Source: Gonatopus flavifemur (Eukaryota; Arthropoda; Insecta; Hymenoptera; Dryinidae). From it: 64,000 nt of DNA. The stretch covers positions 5,434,501 through 5,498,500 of the forward strand of contig JAFFJZ010000013.1 of NCBI GenBank assembly GCA_018340375.1, in the 5' to 3' direction. Of this stretch, positions 35,225 through 45,513 are shown piece after piece. A program made the translations under genes and the position numbers. The notes beneath the pieces are model-generated. The model saw nothing but the letters and a program-made list of their open reading frames with translations, searched no databases and was not told the origin of the DNA. The stretch's first letter is position 1. Every line of letters begins with the position of its first letter.

Positions 35225-36462
35225 TACGGCATTATTATTCAATACAAAATTATATATACGAGAACATGAACTTTGGACAGAACTGAATAGGAATGGATGA
35301 AAATATCTTACATTTATTTGGATAGACAATGGATGAAAATGGATAACATCAACGCAGGATTATTGGATGCAAATCGATAGCCACGAGAACACGAATATAC
35401 CTGGATAGGAATGGATAAAAACAGAGGAAATTGATTTGGATACTCAAGGGATGAAAATGGATAACATCAACGCGGGATGATTGGAGAGAAATCGATAGCC
35501 GGGAACAAAAATACCCCTGGATAGGAATGGATAAGAACAGAGGAAATGTGGTTTGGATACGCAACGGATGAAAATGAATTACATCAGCGTAGCTTGTTTG
35601 GGTACACATCGATAGACACGAGAATATGAATTCTTGATACACATGGATAGGAATGGATGAAAATAGAGATCGATTTGGATCGAAACAGATATCGTTTGTG
35701 TAAAATTATCGGATACGAATTGATGGACGTAAGAACGCTTATTTGAAAAAAGATTGGATAAATATTCTCCAAATGATAGATATGGACAAGAATGCATGAG
35801 AATAGTGTAAGCATCATCGGAACAAAAAGGGATAGAAGTGCATACAATTTTATATGAGGCCACGAATACATTACGAATGTACAGTATCTTGGGCAATATG
35901 CGCTCTCCGAGCAGCGTGTCAGGATAGCTTAGAGGTTAAGTAGGTAGGTCTTGTAGGTAAGGTAGGTAAGTGCGATGATTGTTCGAACCCCTTGCAGGTA
36001 GGAATAAATTTCCCAAGTCATGTGCGGAAATAGAGATACAGATGTTGAAGATTCCACGGAATCTTCCGAATGTTTGAATGAGTTCGAAATAATTTTTTGT
36101 TATTGTTGTTCCCTGTGGGAAAATTCAAAAGAAAAAACAATTCTGGAAAAAATCGGATTTGAATGGATAGATTTTTTCCCAGCAGAATCATGCAGAAACG
36201 GATAGAAATGGATGGAACTCATCAAGGTGATATCGTAAAGCACCGGATACAAATGGATACGATTCATATTCAGGCCCCGAATGGAATATGGATACATTCG
36301 AATACGATTGCCACGGGGTCCAATAATCCACTATCCATATTGTGAATTAAAATTGATGAAACTTTTATGCGTTCTGCGGATGACACTGTATCCCGAAAAA
36401 AATGGATCAGAAATAGGATTCAAACGGATGCACGTCAAAATCTATCCATTTCTCCAACAGGG
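35225..36462. repeat. second block of iterated GGATG words
   Basis: GGATA/GGATGAAAATGGAT words recur with periods near 75-85 bp up to about 35870 and again from 36150. The right end CCAACAGGG mirrors CCCTGCTG at 32425, so 32425-36462 may be one large element holding three others and the tRNA-like sequence. Confidence 0.55.
35878..36011 (+). repeat. tRNA-like (SINE candidate) sequence, copy 2
   Basis: A-box-like TAGCTTAGAGG at 35925-35935 and B-box-like GTTCGAACCCC at 35981-35991 with GTAGGT words between. It matches the minus-strand copy at 23611-23739. I could not fold a full cloverleaf, so a working tRNA gene is unlikely. Confidence 0.55.
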
Positions 36463-36539
36463 AAACTTACAATAATTGCAAATTCCAAAGTCTAAATTAT
36501 AATACAAAGGAGAAGTATTTGGTATTTTTTGAGTAACAA

Positions 36540-36690
36540 TGATACTGTATGAAGTTCTTCTCCAAGGGTATCCTTTTAGTATCGAAGATACTTTAAGCGT
36601 ATCGTTTACGCATCATTCAAGTATCAAATTGAACATTTTGCGACGTAACATTCACGTATCATTGAGGTAACACGAACTTGCTAGGGTATT
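36540..36690. repeat. iterated GTATC words
   Basis: GTATC/GATAC recurs about ten times at irregular spacing in 150 bp. No paired ends found. Confidence 0.5.
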
Positions 36691-36814
36691 TTAGAATGAA
36701 ATGTCCTCTTCAAGAACTCTGAGAGAGCTCGATAAAACAATTCTTTCGTTGTTCAATTGAAGAACTCTTTTCGATTATTGAACGAACTGTTGTGTTATCT
36801 GGGAAGTCATAGAA

Positions 36815-37161
36815 AAAAAACGACCAGAATGGATGGATAGGCACAGTCAATTGATTCTGCAACATGACAATGCCAAACCGCACACCGCACAAGTCATGAA
36901 AAAATATTTAGATGGACAGAACTGGGGAGTACTTTCCCACCCGCTATATTCGCCAGACATATAGCTCCGTCAGATTACCACTTATTTCGGATAATGCATT
37001 CAGATCTTACAGGAGAACGGTTCACTAAATACGAAAGTATCAAAATTTGGCTTAATAATTGAATCAGCTCGAAAGATCAGGATTTCTTCAGGCAAGCAAT
37101 ACATAAGTTACCTGCAAGATGGGTAAAGGTTGTAGCTGCAGATGGAGCAAACTTTGAATAA
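36815..37161 (+). pseudogene. C-terminal fragment of a mariner transposase
   Basis: LQHDNAKPHTAQVMKKYL, then YSPD and, after a frameshift, APSDYHLFRIMHSDL, ending with KVVAADGANFE and a stop at 37159. It is closer to mariner 1 than to mariner 2 in motif wording. The N-terminal half, ends and frame are lost. Confidence 0.85.
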
Positions 37162-37552
37162 ACTGTTCTTCAATTTTCTAAACAAGCAAATGTGTTTTAT
37201 TTCAACGAAAAAGGGCGGAGTCATATTCACAAATCCAATATATGTATTTTAAAGAGAGAAAGGAATGTTGGGGGCGTCTTATTCTTCCTTGCTCATGCGA
37301 CAAACTATACCAGTCTGACCGCTTAAATCTAGGGAGCACGCATTCCAGTATGTATAGAGTTCAATGGAATGTGCCACTCTTCGTCATCATAATGATGTGT
37401 CCTGGTAAATTCGTTTCCGTGGGAGGTGGGATACCAATCAATTCAGAATCCTCTGAAACTGAAATTGAATAGGCCGCAGGAGAGAGGTTTCTTTCGCCCT
37501 CGACTTGTAAACTTTACTAAGTACCGGGTCTGATGAATGAAAATTCTTACGG
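37162..37552. other. no gene seen
   Basis: Spacer after the mariner fragment with no convincing frame or repeat. Confidence 0.35.
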
Positions 37553-37857
37553 TAGTATGTGATAAGCCCGAATGGCACTTGAGCCCGACCGGATTATAAC
37601 CCGAATGACAGTTGACCCGACTGGTTATAAGAATATAATCAAATAAAATGGAAAATTAATCGAAATCAAAGCTTATTCAACCTTTTACTGTGAAGATGTA
37701 TAGATTGAAGGTTAATTACGTTTTGATTCCGTTTAATTTTCCATTTTATTTCATTATATTTTCATAATTAGTCGGGTTTGAAGTCGTTCGGGTTAAATGC
37801 AGTCGGGCTGACGCCAGTCGGGCTTAAGTATCATTCGGGCCTATTACCAGTTGGGCT
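37553..37857. repeat. palindromic CCCGA-word element
   Basis: The left arm repeats GCCCGAAT, GCCCGACC, ACCCGAAT and ACCCGACT every ~17-20 bp. The right arm repeats the inverse TCGGG words. An ~80-bp AT-rich centre pairs AATGGAAAATTAA with TTAATTTTCCATT. Confidence 0.75.
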
Positions 37858-38421
37858 TAAGGTAACTGACCCCATTAGCGGACGCGACCCCTTTAGTGAA
37901 CCTCGAGATAATAAAACCTCTTTTACGAACAAGAAGTGTTTACCTATTACGTGCTGTGAAGATTATTCCAATTTTCAAACATTATTGTTCGTGATTAATG
38001 CGAAAACAAATGGAAGAAAGAAAAATGTAATTCACGAAGTAAATAAAGATTCATGCCGTGTGTCACAACGAGCTTTGCCTTCGTGAATCTTACAAGGTGA
38101 GTTGAGAATGGGAATTTTTTCAATTGTGCATTTTCATAGTATTAATGCGACCATTGAACTATTTTATGTATCCAATCTATTGATATTATTCAAATTAAGA
38201 TAATATAGGGTTATTTTCAATAACTGTCAGTCGCTAACCTAGAAAATTGAGCGTTCAGAAATACACACACGAAAATGATCGGTGAATCTATTACTGAACG
38301 AATAAACGTAACAATTCATATCATAGGTATCTACTCTAGGAAAACTTTTTCATGAATTCTCATAATGCGCATAATTTTTCAATCAATCTATAAACTTCTC
38401 CAAGGATTGGAATTATATTTC

Positions 38422-38596
38422 AAGCCCCGTTCTTCGAGATTACAATTGATTACACTGTAGTACGCCCCGTCGTACACCAGATGCCACAACGTTCAAAGGT
38501 CTCAAGCAACTAAAAAATACTATATCTGAACACACTCCGCCTTCTTTCCCGCGTTCATCCCCACCTTCCGGCGGCCACCGCCAGACAACCTCATTA
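38422..38596 (+). repeat. left inverted terminal repeat of the DIRS element
   Basis: Starts AAGCCCCGTTCTTCGAGATT and ends in CAACCTCATTA. It is the reverse complement of 43242-43416 with few mismatches. Confidence 0.9.
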
Positions 38597-38682
38597 GTTT
38601 TCGTTGTGCGATAGGTGTAACAACGTTTATTTGAGTCTCGAGTTGTTCTTTTTTCAACACTTATAGAAATCATCGTGTTGAA

Positions 38683-39920
38683 ATGGATAAGAGAAAGAGC
38701 ATATAAAAAGAGCGTTTATTGAAGAAAATCAAGTATTTAGAAGATCAAATACGAAACTGTAATTCAGAAGATTCATCGTACAGTAGTTCATCCGATGAGA
38801 ATAAAATTGTTGGTAAGTAAAGTAAAAAAAAAAAAATAATAAATAAATAAATAAATAAATAAAATAAAATAAGATAAAGAACACGTAATGAACTTACACG
38901 AGAGGTAAGGCAGATTACGGTTGTATATGAATAAATTGAAAAGAAAAAAGTAATTAAAGGATAACGAGAGGTGGAACATGTTATACCCTATGTTAGTTTA
39001 TAGAGATCTAATGTTGAATTATATATTTGTATCTGTTATACTAGATCAAATGGGCGCTGGAAATATCGTAAACAAAGAAAATATAGTCCCGAATATGGAG
39101 AAGTTGGTTGACGTACAAGACGCAGGAGAAAAATCTGCAACGCAACCACCAGTCGATGAGGAGGACTACCAAGTCGATTGGTTAGATGATGATTTATTAG
39201 AGATTTTAGGAGATGACCCAACCAAGACGGAGGTGCCAAATCTTAAATTCCATGAATCTCTGGTGAATAGGTGGAAGTATTGGACAGAAGTTGCCTTTTC
39301 TAAGGAAGAAAGAGAAGTGTTACTGAAAAATTATATTGGTCCAGAATTTTTAAAAGCACCGTCATTGAACATGGAATTAAAATTGAATATGTCCGAATCT
39401 GCCATTAAAAGGGACAAATACATCGAAGGTTATCAGGAATCAATCGGGGCAGCACTGGTGGCTTTGGGTGATGGTCTGACAATGTTGTTGGACAACGACG
39501 ATGTAGATAAACTTGTCTTACTACAACGGTTGTGTGATGCTGGCAAATTGTTATCAGATTTGTGGGCCAAACAGACAGTAGCACGTAAAGCTTTTATATT
39601 GCCAGGTATCGATAAACAGTTCAAGGACATATTATCGACCGTTAAAACTGATTCTTTTTTATACGGAGTAAATCTGGCAGAAAAAAATTAAAGAGTCAAA
39701 GGCTGCAAAGTCGATGACTAAGGATATCAAAGTACAACACGGAGAAGGTTCATCTCATAGAGGCCGTTTAAACTTTCAACGCCCGTTTGCAAGGAAGCCC
39801 GGGCAAGCGGGATACAAAGATTACAAAGGGCAGAGGATCAATTTCAAAACCAGACGACAATATTTTCCCAGAACGAGCAGCAGCCGGGGCCCTGCAAGAA
39901 ATCAGTCACGCAAAAAATGA
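38683..39920 (+). pseudogene. DIRS gag-like protein with apparent intron
   Basis: A frame from ATG 38683 (MDKRKSI, a stop at codon 8, then KERLLKKIKYLEDQIRNC) runs to a consensus donor G|GTAAGT at 38812/38813. The acceptor TACTAG at 39039-39044 resumes in phase 1 as ...D-QMGAGNIVNKEN... and continues to 39691. There a run of seven A shifts the frame: skipping one base leads to KESKAAKSMTKDIKVQHG and a basic RG-rich tail ending at 39920. Gag stop and RT start overlap as ATGA at 39917-39920. The early stop and the homopolymer shift make this copy doubtful as a functional gene. Confidence 0.7.
38813..39044 (+). other. predicted spliceosomal intron in DIRS gag
   Basis: 232 bp from GTAAGT to TTATACTAG, with a poly(A) and (AAAT)n run at about 38824-38880. 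Phase is conserved across the join. Introns have been described in some arthropod DIRS elements. Confidence 0.6.
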
Positions 39921-41884
39921 ATGTAGGTAAAATTGCAGGAAATCTGGCAAATTATATAGACAAATGGAAGGAGATTACAAACAATAATTTCGTTTTAGAA
40001 TGTATAAAAGGGTATGGAATTAAGTTTGATAGAAGAGTGATACAGGATCGAACACCGATAGAGCCTCGAAGAAATAAAGAGGAAATATTAGAGTTGAAAG
40101 AAGCAATTGCTAAACTGCAGAATAAAGGAGTTGTAGTCAAATGTGAAAAAAAGAAAGGACAGTACCTCTCATCATATTTTCTGGTACCAAAGCCTGATGG
40201 ATCAAAACGTTTCATCTTAAATTTGAAAAGCTTAAATAGATTCATTGAACCAGAACATTTTGAGATGGAGGATACGAGAGTAGCACAGAAGTTATTGAAT
40301 GTCAATTGGTTCATGGCATCTATAGACTTGAAAGATGCTTATTATCTGATAAAGATGCATAAAAATAGTCGCAAATATTTGAGATTCAGATTTCAAGATG
40401 AGTTATACGAATTTACGTGCCTGCCTTTTGGTTTGACCACAGCTCCTTTTATCTTCACGAAAATATTGAACCCAGTAGTTTCATATTTGAGAAACAGAGG
40501 CTTTATATCAGTTATATATCTTGACGATATTTTTTGCATGGCAGAGAATTTCGATAAGTGTGCGTATAATGTTCAATGTTCGCTGGATTTATTAAATAGG
40601 TTGGGTTTTGTAATAAATAAGGAAAAAAGTCAATTACAACCGGAAAAAAAATGTCAATTTTTGGGTTTTTTATTCGATTCCGAAAAATTAAGCATGGAGT
40701 TAACGGAAAAGAAAAGAAAGAAAATAGAGAGCTCAATAGAAAGTTTTTTGACAAAGAATTCATATACGATTTTGGAAACAGCACAATTAATAGGCACATT
40801 GATCGCGGCTTGTCCAGGCGTTGAGTATGGCTGGCTCTATACAAGAAACTTGGAAGTAGATAAATTGATGGCACTAATTGCAAATGATGATAACTATGAC
40901 GAAAAAATGCATATCTCAGAGAGTAGTCGTAAAGATTTATATTGGTGGAAACAAAAAATTCCAATCGCGCGCAAGCTAATTAAAAGGTATAGATTTGAGT
41001 ATGTAGTTTATACGGACGCGTCTTTAGACGGATGGGAAGCTTGGTGTGCGGATAAAAAGATTCATGGGAAATGGTATGAGGAAAAAAAGTATCATATTAA
41101 TTACCTGGAGTTATTGACTGTTTTCTTAGCATTAGAGGCGTTAGTACCTGAAGCAAGAGATTGTGAGATACTCTTGAGGATTGATAGTACCACGGCTATA
41201 TCGTACATTGATAAGATGGGTGGAGTAAGGTATAAACATTCCAATCAATTAGCCCGGAAAATTTGGCAGTGGGTCGAAAGTAAAAATGTATGGTTATTCG
41301 CGTCAAACATTTCATCTGGAGAGAATTTTAAGGCGGACTGTTTATCGCGGCTGTATTCAACGAACATAGAATGGGAACTAAATCAGGATGTATTTGAGGA
41401 AATTGAGCAGTTTTTCGGTAAAACGGAAATAGATTTATTCGCATCTCCAACTAATGCTAAGTGTGAAAAGTTTATATCCTGGTACCCAGAGTCGACGGCA
41501 ATGGATGTGGATGCTTTTACCGTATACTGGGCAAATTATTTCTTTGATGCATTCCCTCCATTTGCTCTTATAGCGAGAACATTGCAAAAAATTGAAAGAG
41601 ATCAAGCCACAGGAATAGTTGTGGTACCAGATTGGCCAACACAGCCTTGGTATCCGGTGTTCAAGGCTTTGTTAATTGAGGATGCATTGATGTTTGGTCC
41701 GAATGATAATTTAATATTGTCTCCCGACAGGCCGTTCCAACACCCTCAAAGGAAACATCTACGCTTACTAGTCGGGAAATTATCCGGAAGAGCTGGCAGA
41801 TTAAGGAGTGCGCCGGAAGAAACTATTGACACCATTATGGCATCATTGGCACCAGCAACATCCAGGCAATACGTAAGCCTTTGA
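39917..41884 (+). CDS. DIRS reverse transcriptase / RNase H
   Basis: An intact 655-residue frame. The RT domain spans about residues 70-260, with SIDLKDAYYL (D137, D140), CLPFGLTTAPFIF and the active-site YLDD at 201-204. RNase H follows from about 360, with D367 (YTDASLDGW), E398 (YLELL) and D423 (LRIDST), and FKADCLSRL nearer 480. The last ~150 residues (IDLFASPTNAKCEKF, DAFPPFALI, VVVPDWPTQPWYP) are the segment that lies between RNase H and recombinase in DIRS-type elements. It overlaps the upstream gag stop by ATGA and the recombinase frame by four bases. It is probably translated by reinitiation or frameshift. Confidence 0.92.
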   Translation: MNVGKIAGNLANYIDKWKEITNNNFVLECIKGYGIKFDRRVIQDRTPIEPRRNKEEILELKEAIAKLQNKGVVVKCEKKKGQYLSSYFLVPKPDGSKRFILNLKSLNRFIEPEHFEMEDTRVAQKLLNVNWFMASIDLKDAYYLIKMHKNSRKYLRFRFQDELYEFTCLPFGLTTAPFIFTKILNPVVSYLRNRGFISVIYLDDIFCMAENFDKCAYNVQCSLDLLNRLGFVINKEKSQLQPEKKCQFLGFLFDSEKLSMELTEKKRKKIESSIESFLTKNSYTILETAQLIGTLIAACPGVEYGWLYTRNLEVDKLMALIANDDNYDEKMHISESSRKDLYWWKQKIPIARKLIKRYRFEYVVYTDASLDGWEAWCADKKIHGKWYEEKKYHINYLELLTVFLALEALVPEARDCEILLRIDSTTAISYIDKMGGVRYKHSNQLARKIWQWVESKNVWLFASNISSGENFKADCLSRLYSTNIEWELNQDVFEEIEQFFGKTEIDLFASPTNAKCEKFISWYPESTAMDVDAFTVYWANYFFDAFPPFALIARTLQKIERDQATGIVVVPDWPTQPWYPVFKALLIEDALMFGPNDNLILSPDRPFQHPQRKHLRLLVGKLSGRAGRLRSAPEETIDTIMASLAPATSRQYVSL

Positions 41885-42743
41885 GAGAATGGTACGAGTA
41901 TTGTCAAGTGAAAGGATTTAACGTTTTTGAGCCAAAACCAGAAGATCTCTTGCTTTTTTTAAACACGAAGTTTAATGAAGGAATGTCCTACGGATCCTTG
42001 AATTCAATTAGATCGGCGGTGTCACTAATTACACGGAATAAAATAGGAGAAAACACTTTGATTCGTAGATTCCTGAGAGGGGTGTCAAAGATACGGCCAC
42101 CCAGACCCAAATACGATTGTACTTGGGATGTGGCTAGCGTTTTGGAAGTTATTCAAACTTGGTATCCCTTGGAGAATTTGACGGTGACGCAATTAACAGA
42201 AAAGACTGGGATGCTTTTGGCTTTATGCACAGCACATAGGGCGCAAACTATAGCATCTATCAAAATTAGTTACATAAGACAAAGTATAGAGGGTTTAGAA
42301 TTAGTAATTCCAGATAATATTAAAACATCTGAACCTGGGGTTTATCAGCCTGTGATATTATTGCCATTTTTAAGGACAAGCCAGACCTTTGTGTAGCTAG
42401 AACAATAATAGAATATATAAAAAGAACAAAAGAGTATAGAAATGGTAATGACAAACTCTTATTATCCACGAGAAAGCCGTTCAAACCGGTATCTATACAG
42501 TCAGTCAGCAGGTGGATTAAGAGTGGATTAGGTAAGAGTGGCGTCGACTTATCCCGATTTACGGCCCATTCTACCAGACATGCGTCATCTTCATTTGCGT
42601 ATGCAGAAGGAGTAGATATAGATCTGATTCGAAAATCAGCATGATGGTCTGCAGATTCGAAAACTTTCGCCCGGTTTTATAATAGGCCGATGTTGTCAAA
42701 GAATACAGGGGTTGATTCATTTGTTCGGAGTATTATAAATTAA
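41881..42743 (+). pseudogene. DIRS tyrosine recombinase, broken
   Basis: An open stretch at 41881-42396 (REWYEYCQVKGFNVFEPKPE) includes the first catalytic Arg region CTAHRAQTIASI. A frameshift in a T run near 42370 moves the rest to another frame, with TAHSTRHASSSFAYAEG (HxxR) and ARFYNRP (nucleophile Tyr), ending at 42741-42743. A TGA replaces the residue in RKSA-x-WSADS. Joining from the RT frame also needs a one-base shift near 41876. The integrating enzyme of this copy is therefore lost. Confidence 0.88.
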
Positions 42744-43035
42744 GAATAAGATGTGTTATTTTTATAAAAGCTTACAATAACTGCAAATATATCTAAGGTT
42801 AACGTTTGTTTTTTGTTTGAGACATTGTTGAAATAATGTTGAATGTGGATGGTTAATACTTATATAAGTTACAAAGAGATGAATATTTAATTTTGTTTTT
42901 TTGAGGAAAATATATAAAATAACAGGAGGGGGAAAGAAACATTGTAATGATGATAATCATGTATTTTTAGTTGTCCAAATAAACACATATAGTTTGTAAA
43001 AAAGATATGATTAAAATTGCATCACGGTAAACAGC

Positions 43036-43150
43036 TACAGTGTAATCAATTGTAATCTCGAAGAACGGGGCTTGAAATATAATAACACAGTCAAACGAAC
43101 TTACCTGTATGTGAAGTTCGACTGTGATTATATGGAAGCCCCGTTCGAGA
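43036..43150 (+). repeat. internal complementary region of the DIRS element
   Basis: GAACGGGGCTTGAAATATAA is complementary to the left end, and the run from AACACAGTCAAACGAACTTA to GAAGCCCCGTTCGAGA to the right end and its extension. It thus spells the junction of the two termini. Confidence 0.85.
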
Positions 43151-43241
43151 TGATGACAACCCTCCCTTGGAAAAAAAAAAAAAAAATTTGATGATTGAAT
43201 TGCACCCACCCGGAAATATGCAATTTTAATAACTCTAAAAA

Positions 43242-43416
43242 TAATGAGGTTGTCTGGCGGTGGCCGCCGGAAGGTGGGGATGAACGCGGGAAAGAAGGTG
43301 GAGTGTGTTCAGATATAGTATTTTTTAGTTACTTGAGACCTTTGAACGTTGTGGCATCTGGTGTACGACGGGGCGTGCTACAGTGTAATCAATTGTAATC
43401 TCGAAGAACGGGGCTT
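43242..43416 (-). repeat. right inverted terminal repeat of the DIRS element
   Basis: Inverse of 38422-38596. It is followed by the unique extension TCATATAATCACAGTCGAAC and onward, which is also represented inverted in the internal complementary region. Confidence 0.9.
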
Positions 43417-43527
43417 TCATATAATCACAGTCGAACTTCACATACAGGTAAGTTCGTTTGACTGTGTTATAAACATGTAAAATTATAAATTCTACTTGAA
43501 ATTCTCAATTTTTTTCGCGAAAGTAAC

Positions 43528-43655
43528 TCCAGCAGCAACAGAAGTTCAAAGTATATATAAAATAAAAACGTTGGTAGAATTTGAGAATGAGATACGAAGA
43601 ACATATCATGAAAGTTCATAGAATATACGAATGAGACTGTTTCAAATATACTCAG
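43528..43655 (+). repeat. dispersed repeat, copy 2
   Basis: Matches 29883-30012 from AGCAACAGAAGTTCAAAGTA onward, including GAATGAGATACGAAGAACAT. The region 43656-44093 holds no gene. Confidence 0.75.
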
Positions 43656-44157
43656 AACGTACATAGTACATTTGAAATGTACGATATTCATTCAATCGAC
43701 GTTCGACTGACGTCCCGTCATACATTCGATTACATACGTTCGATGAATATGCATAACACCTATGAAAAGGTCTCATTAGAATGTGCACAGAATATATTTC
43801 GAATATCATCAGGAAAGTGATAATAACTCATCTGAGCAGCCTCAGATTCTACGCGTTCAGTAATGGGGTCAATCAGCGTTCACTAATTCATGCGACACGT
43901 TCACTAATGGGGGTATTGTTAACATTTCATTAATTTCATTATTTTTATTGTTATCACTTAGAAAATGAATAAAAAATCATGATAAGAGAAAATGGAAATG
44001 CTCAATCTACCTTATTTACTCGTGGAAATTCATTTTAAAGAAATTATTCATGAAATAATTTATATTTAGAGTGCTTGTGTTCTTAAATGTTCACTAATGG
44101 GGTCAGTTACCTTACTGGATACTACCATTCTTACTGCCACATAAAATATCGTTAAGT

Positions 44158-44276
44158 TGTGATTTCATACGAGCGATTAGCGACGAGCGATACCTTGGAT
44201 AAAAGGAGAGGTCCCACATTACCTCTCTTTTCAGCTAATGTATCGCTCGTCGCTCATCACTCGTATGAAATTACAC
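44158..44276. repeat. 119-bp hairpin, variable-stem family, copy 4
   Basis: TGTGATTTCATACGAGCGAT pairs with ATCACTCGTATGAAATTACA. The stem middle repeats CGAGCGA words, unlike the other copies, while the tips (GATTTCAT) and inner AAAAGGAGAGGT segment are shared. Confidence 0.85.
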
Positions 44277-44282
44277 CTCTAC

Positions 44283-44640
44283 TGAAATATTCTCAAAATA
44301 TTCTCAAAATATTTCATTTGCGACAAGCATGAGATATCCCTCATCATAGATTCCCAGGACATTCCCTACAACCAATGATTACTGGCGTTTTAATAGACCG
44401 CTGATGGTCCGGCAGGGCCGTTGAAGAGCCGTCACTGGCCCTTTGAAACACCAGCAGTCGTGTTTGCTAGGTTGCAGAATATCATATGTGCAATATTTTA
44501 ATTGCAAGATTCTCAGAATATTATCAATGAAATATTCTATCCGAAATATCTATGGAATCTTGTTGGAATATTTAACATAGAATGTTTCGAGTGAGATATT
44601 TGTAATATCCTAAGAATATTACTGAGACATTGTGCGCTAT
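44283..44640. repeat. iterated AATATT words
   Basis: AAATATTC, GAATATT and related words recur at both sides of a ~170-bp GC-richer centre. It could be a degenerate word-iterated foldback. Ends unclear. Confidence 0.45.
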
Positions 44641-44721
44641 GTGGGACGAGACAGCTGTAAATGATAAAAAGAAAGAACTAATAATAGTGAGGTGAGCGTC
44701 CTTGTCTTATTTGTGTTAAAA

Positions 44722-44932
44722 CCAGAGATGAGTTGAAGAGATTGCTAACGAGATATGAAAACCATAGTCCAATTTCTGATTGGCAGTATCACGTTTCCCG
44801 TTTATCTCTTCATGCTGGTGGTTGGCTTAGAAGAAAAATTCAACCAATCATATCATTTTCTTCAAAAGAAAAAAACGTGATACGGACCATGATTTTAGCA
44901 TTGCGTTAGCAATCTCTGCTATTCATCTCCGG
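44722..44932. mobile_element. palindromic MITE family (CCAGAGATGA ends), copy 2
   Basis: Ends CCAGAGATGAGTTG and CTCATC-like CATCTCCGG are flanked by TTAAAA on both sides (44716-44721 and 44933-44938). It is an inverted match to 22871-23083. Confidence 0.8.
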
Positions 44933-44938
44933 TTAAAA

Positions 44939-45224
44939 CCCAGGTGACACACGAAGAATTCTTTTTCAAGAGCAAGAATAGAACTCTTCAAGAACTCTTT
45001 TCGAACTAATGAATTCATACAGAGCTCTGGAGGATTTCAATCTGTCGGACAGTAACAAGTTCTTTGAGAGTACTCAAACAATACTTCTGATGTTCTCAAA
45101 GAGCTTGTTAATGTCAGACAGATTGAACTCCTCCAGAGCTCTATATGAATTCATTAGTTCGAAAAGAATTCTCGAAGAGTTCTATTCTTGCTCTTGAAAA
45201 AGAATTCTCCGTGTGTTATCTGGG
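44939..45224. mobile_element. 286-bp palindrome with GAATTCTT and AGAACTCTT words
   Basis: Ends CCCAGGTGACACACG and CGTGTGTTATCTGGG. The arms pair almost perfectly over ~120 bp (GAAGAATTCTTTTTCAAGAG and onward). The right end of a relative (GTTGTGTTATCTGGG) remains at 36792-36806. Confidence 0.85.
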
Positions 45225-45284
45225 AAGACAAGGACGCTCACCCCACCATATTAATTCTCTCTTTTTATTTGTGTGACGCTTCCA

Positions 45285-45505
45285 CGTGTACAGTCGGTGT
45301 AACAAGTCCGTTCACAGTTCTAACGGAAATATCTTTGAATACGTTGTTATTGATGAATTTTTTATATTTTTCTTCGAGTGTATACCTTCATATATGTTCC
45401 TTCTATCATTCAGATGGATTAGAAATTCTCAGATAACAGCAATAACGCATATTATATGAAGATATTTCCGTTAGAATTCAACGGACTTGTTACACCGACT
45501 GTACG
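45285..45505. mobile_element. palindromic MITE (CGTACAGTCGGTGTAAC arms)
   Basis: A ~55-bp arm starting TACAGTCGGTGTAACAAGTC pairs with the right arm ending CACCGACTGTACG. The ~110-bp centre is unrelated. Confidence 0.8.
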
Positions 45506-45513
45506 TTCGGCCA

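Larger units (their letters stand above)
38413..43469 (+). mobile_element. DIRS-like retrotransposon
   Basis: Split inverted terminal repeats at 38422-38596 and 43242-43416 (175 bp each) plus an internal region at 43036-43150. That region is complementary to the joined outer ends (left end near 38413-38455 and the right extension 43407-43469). It encodes a gag-like protein, RT with RNase H, and a tyrosine recombinase in order. This is the DIRS-1 layout, in which the internal region is thought to template circle formation. Exact ends were inferred from the internal region. Confidence 0.9.
37858..44114. mobile_element. TIR-bounded element interrupted by the DIRS element
   Basis: A 21-bp perfect inverted pair starting TAAGGTAACTGACCCC lies at 37858-37878 and 44094-44114. 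Further TAGTGAAC/GTTCACTA words occur inside both ends. Without the 5.06-kb DIRS element it would be ~1.2 kb. No target duplication is certain, so pairing these ends as one element is inference. Confidence 0.55.

Noticed and set aside
35921..36005. Functional tRNA gene
   Set aside because: Promoter-like boxes are present but no acceptor stem or cloverleaf could be paired, and the interior is GTAGGT repeats.
38440..43398. Matching frames with VVWRWPPEGG in both DIRS ends
   Set aside because: They come from the inverted terminal repeats read from either side, not from a duplicated gene.
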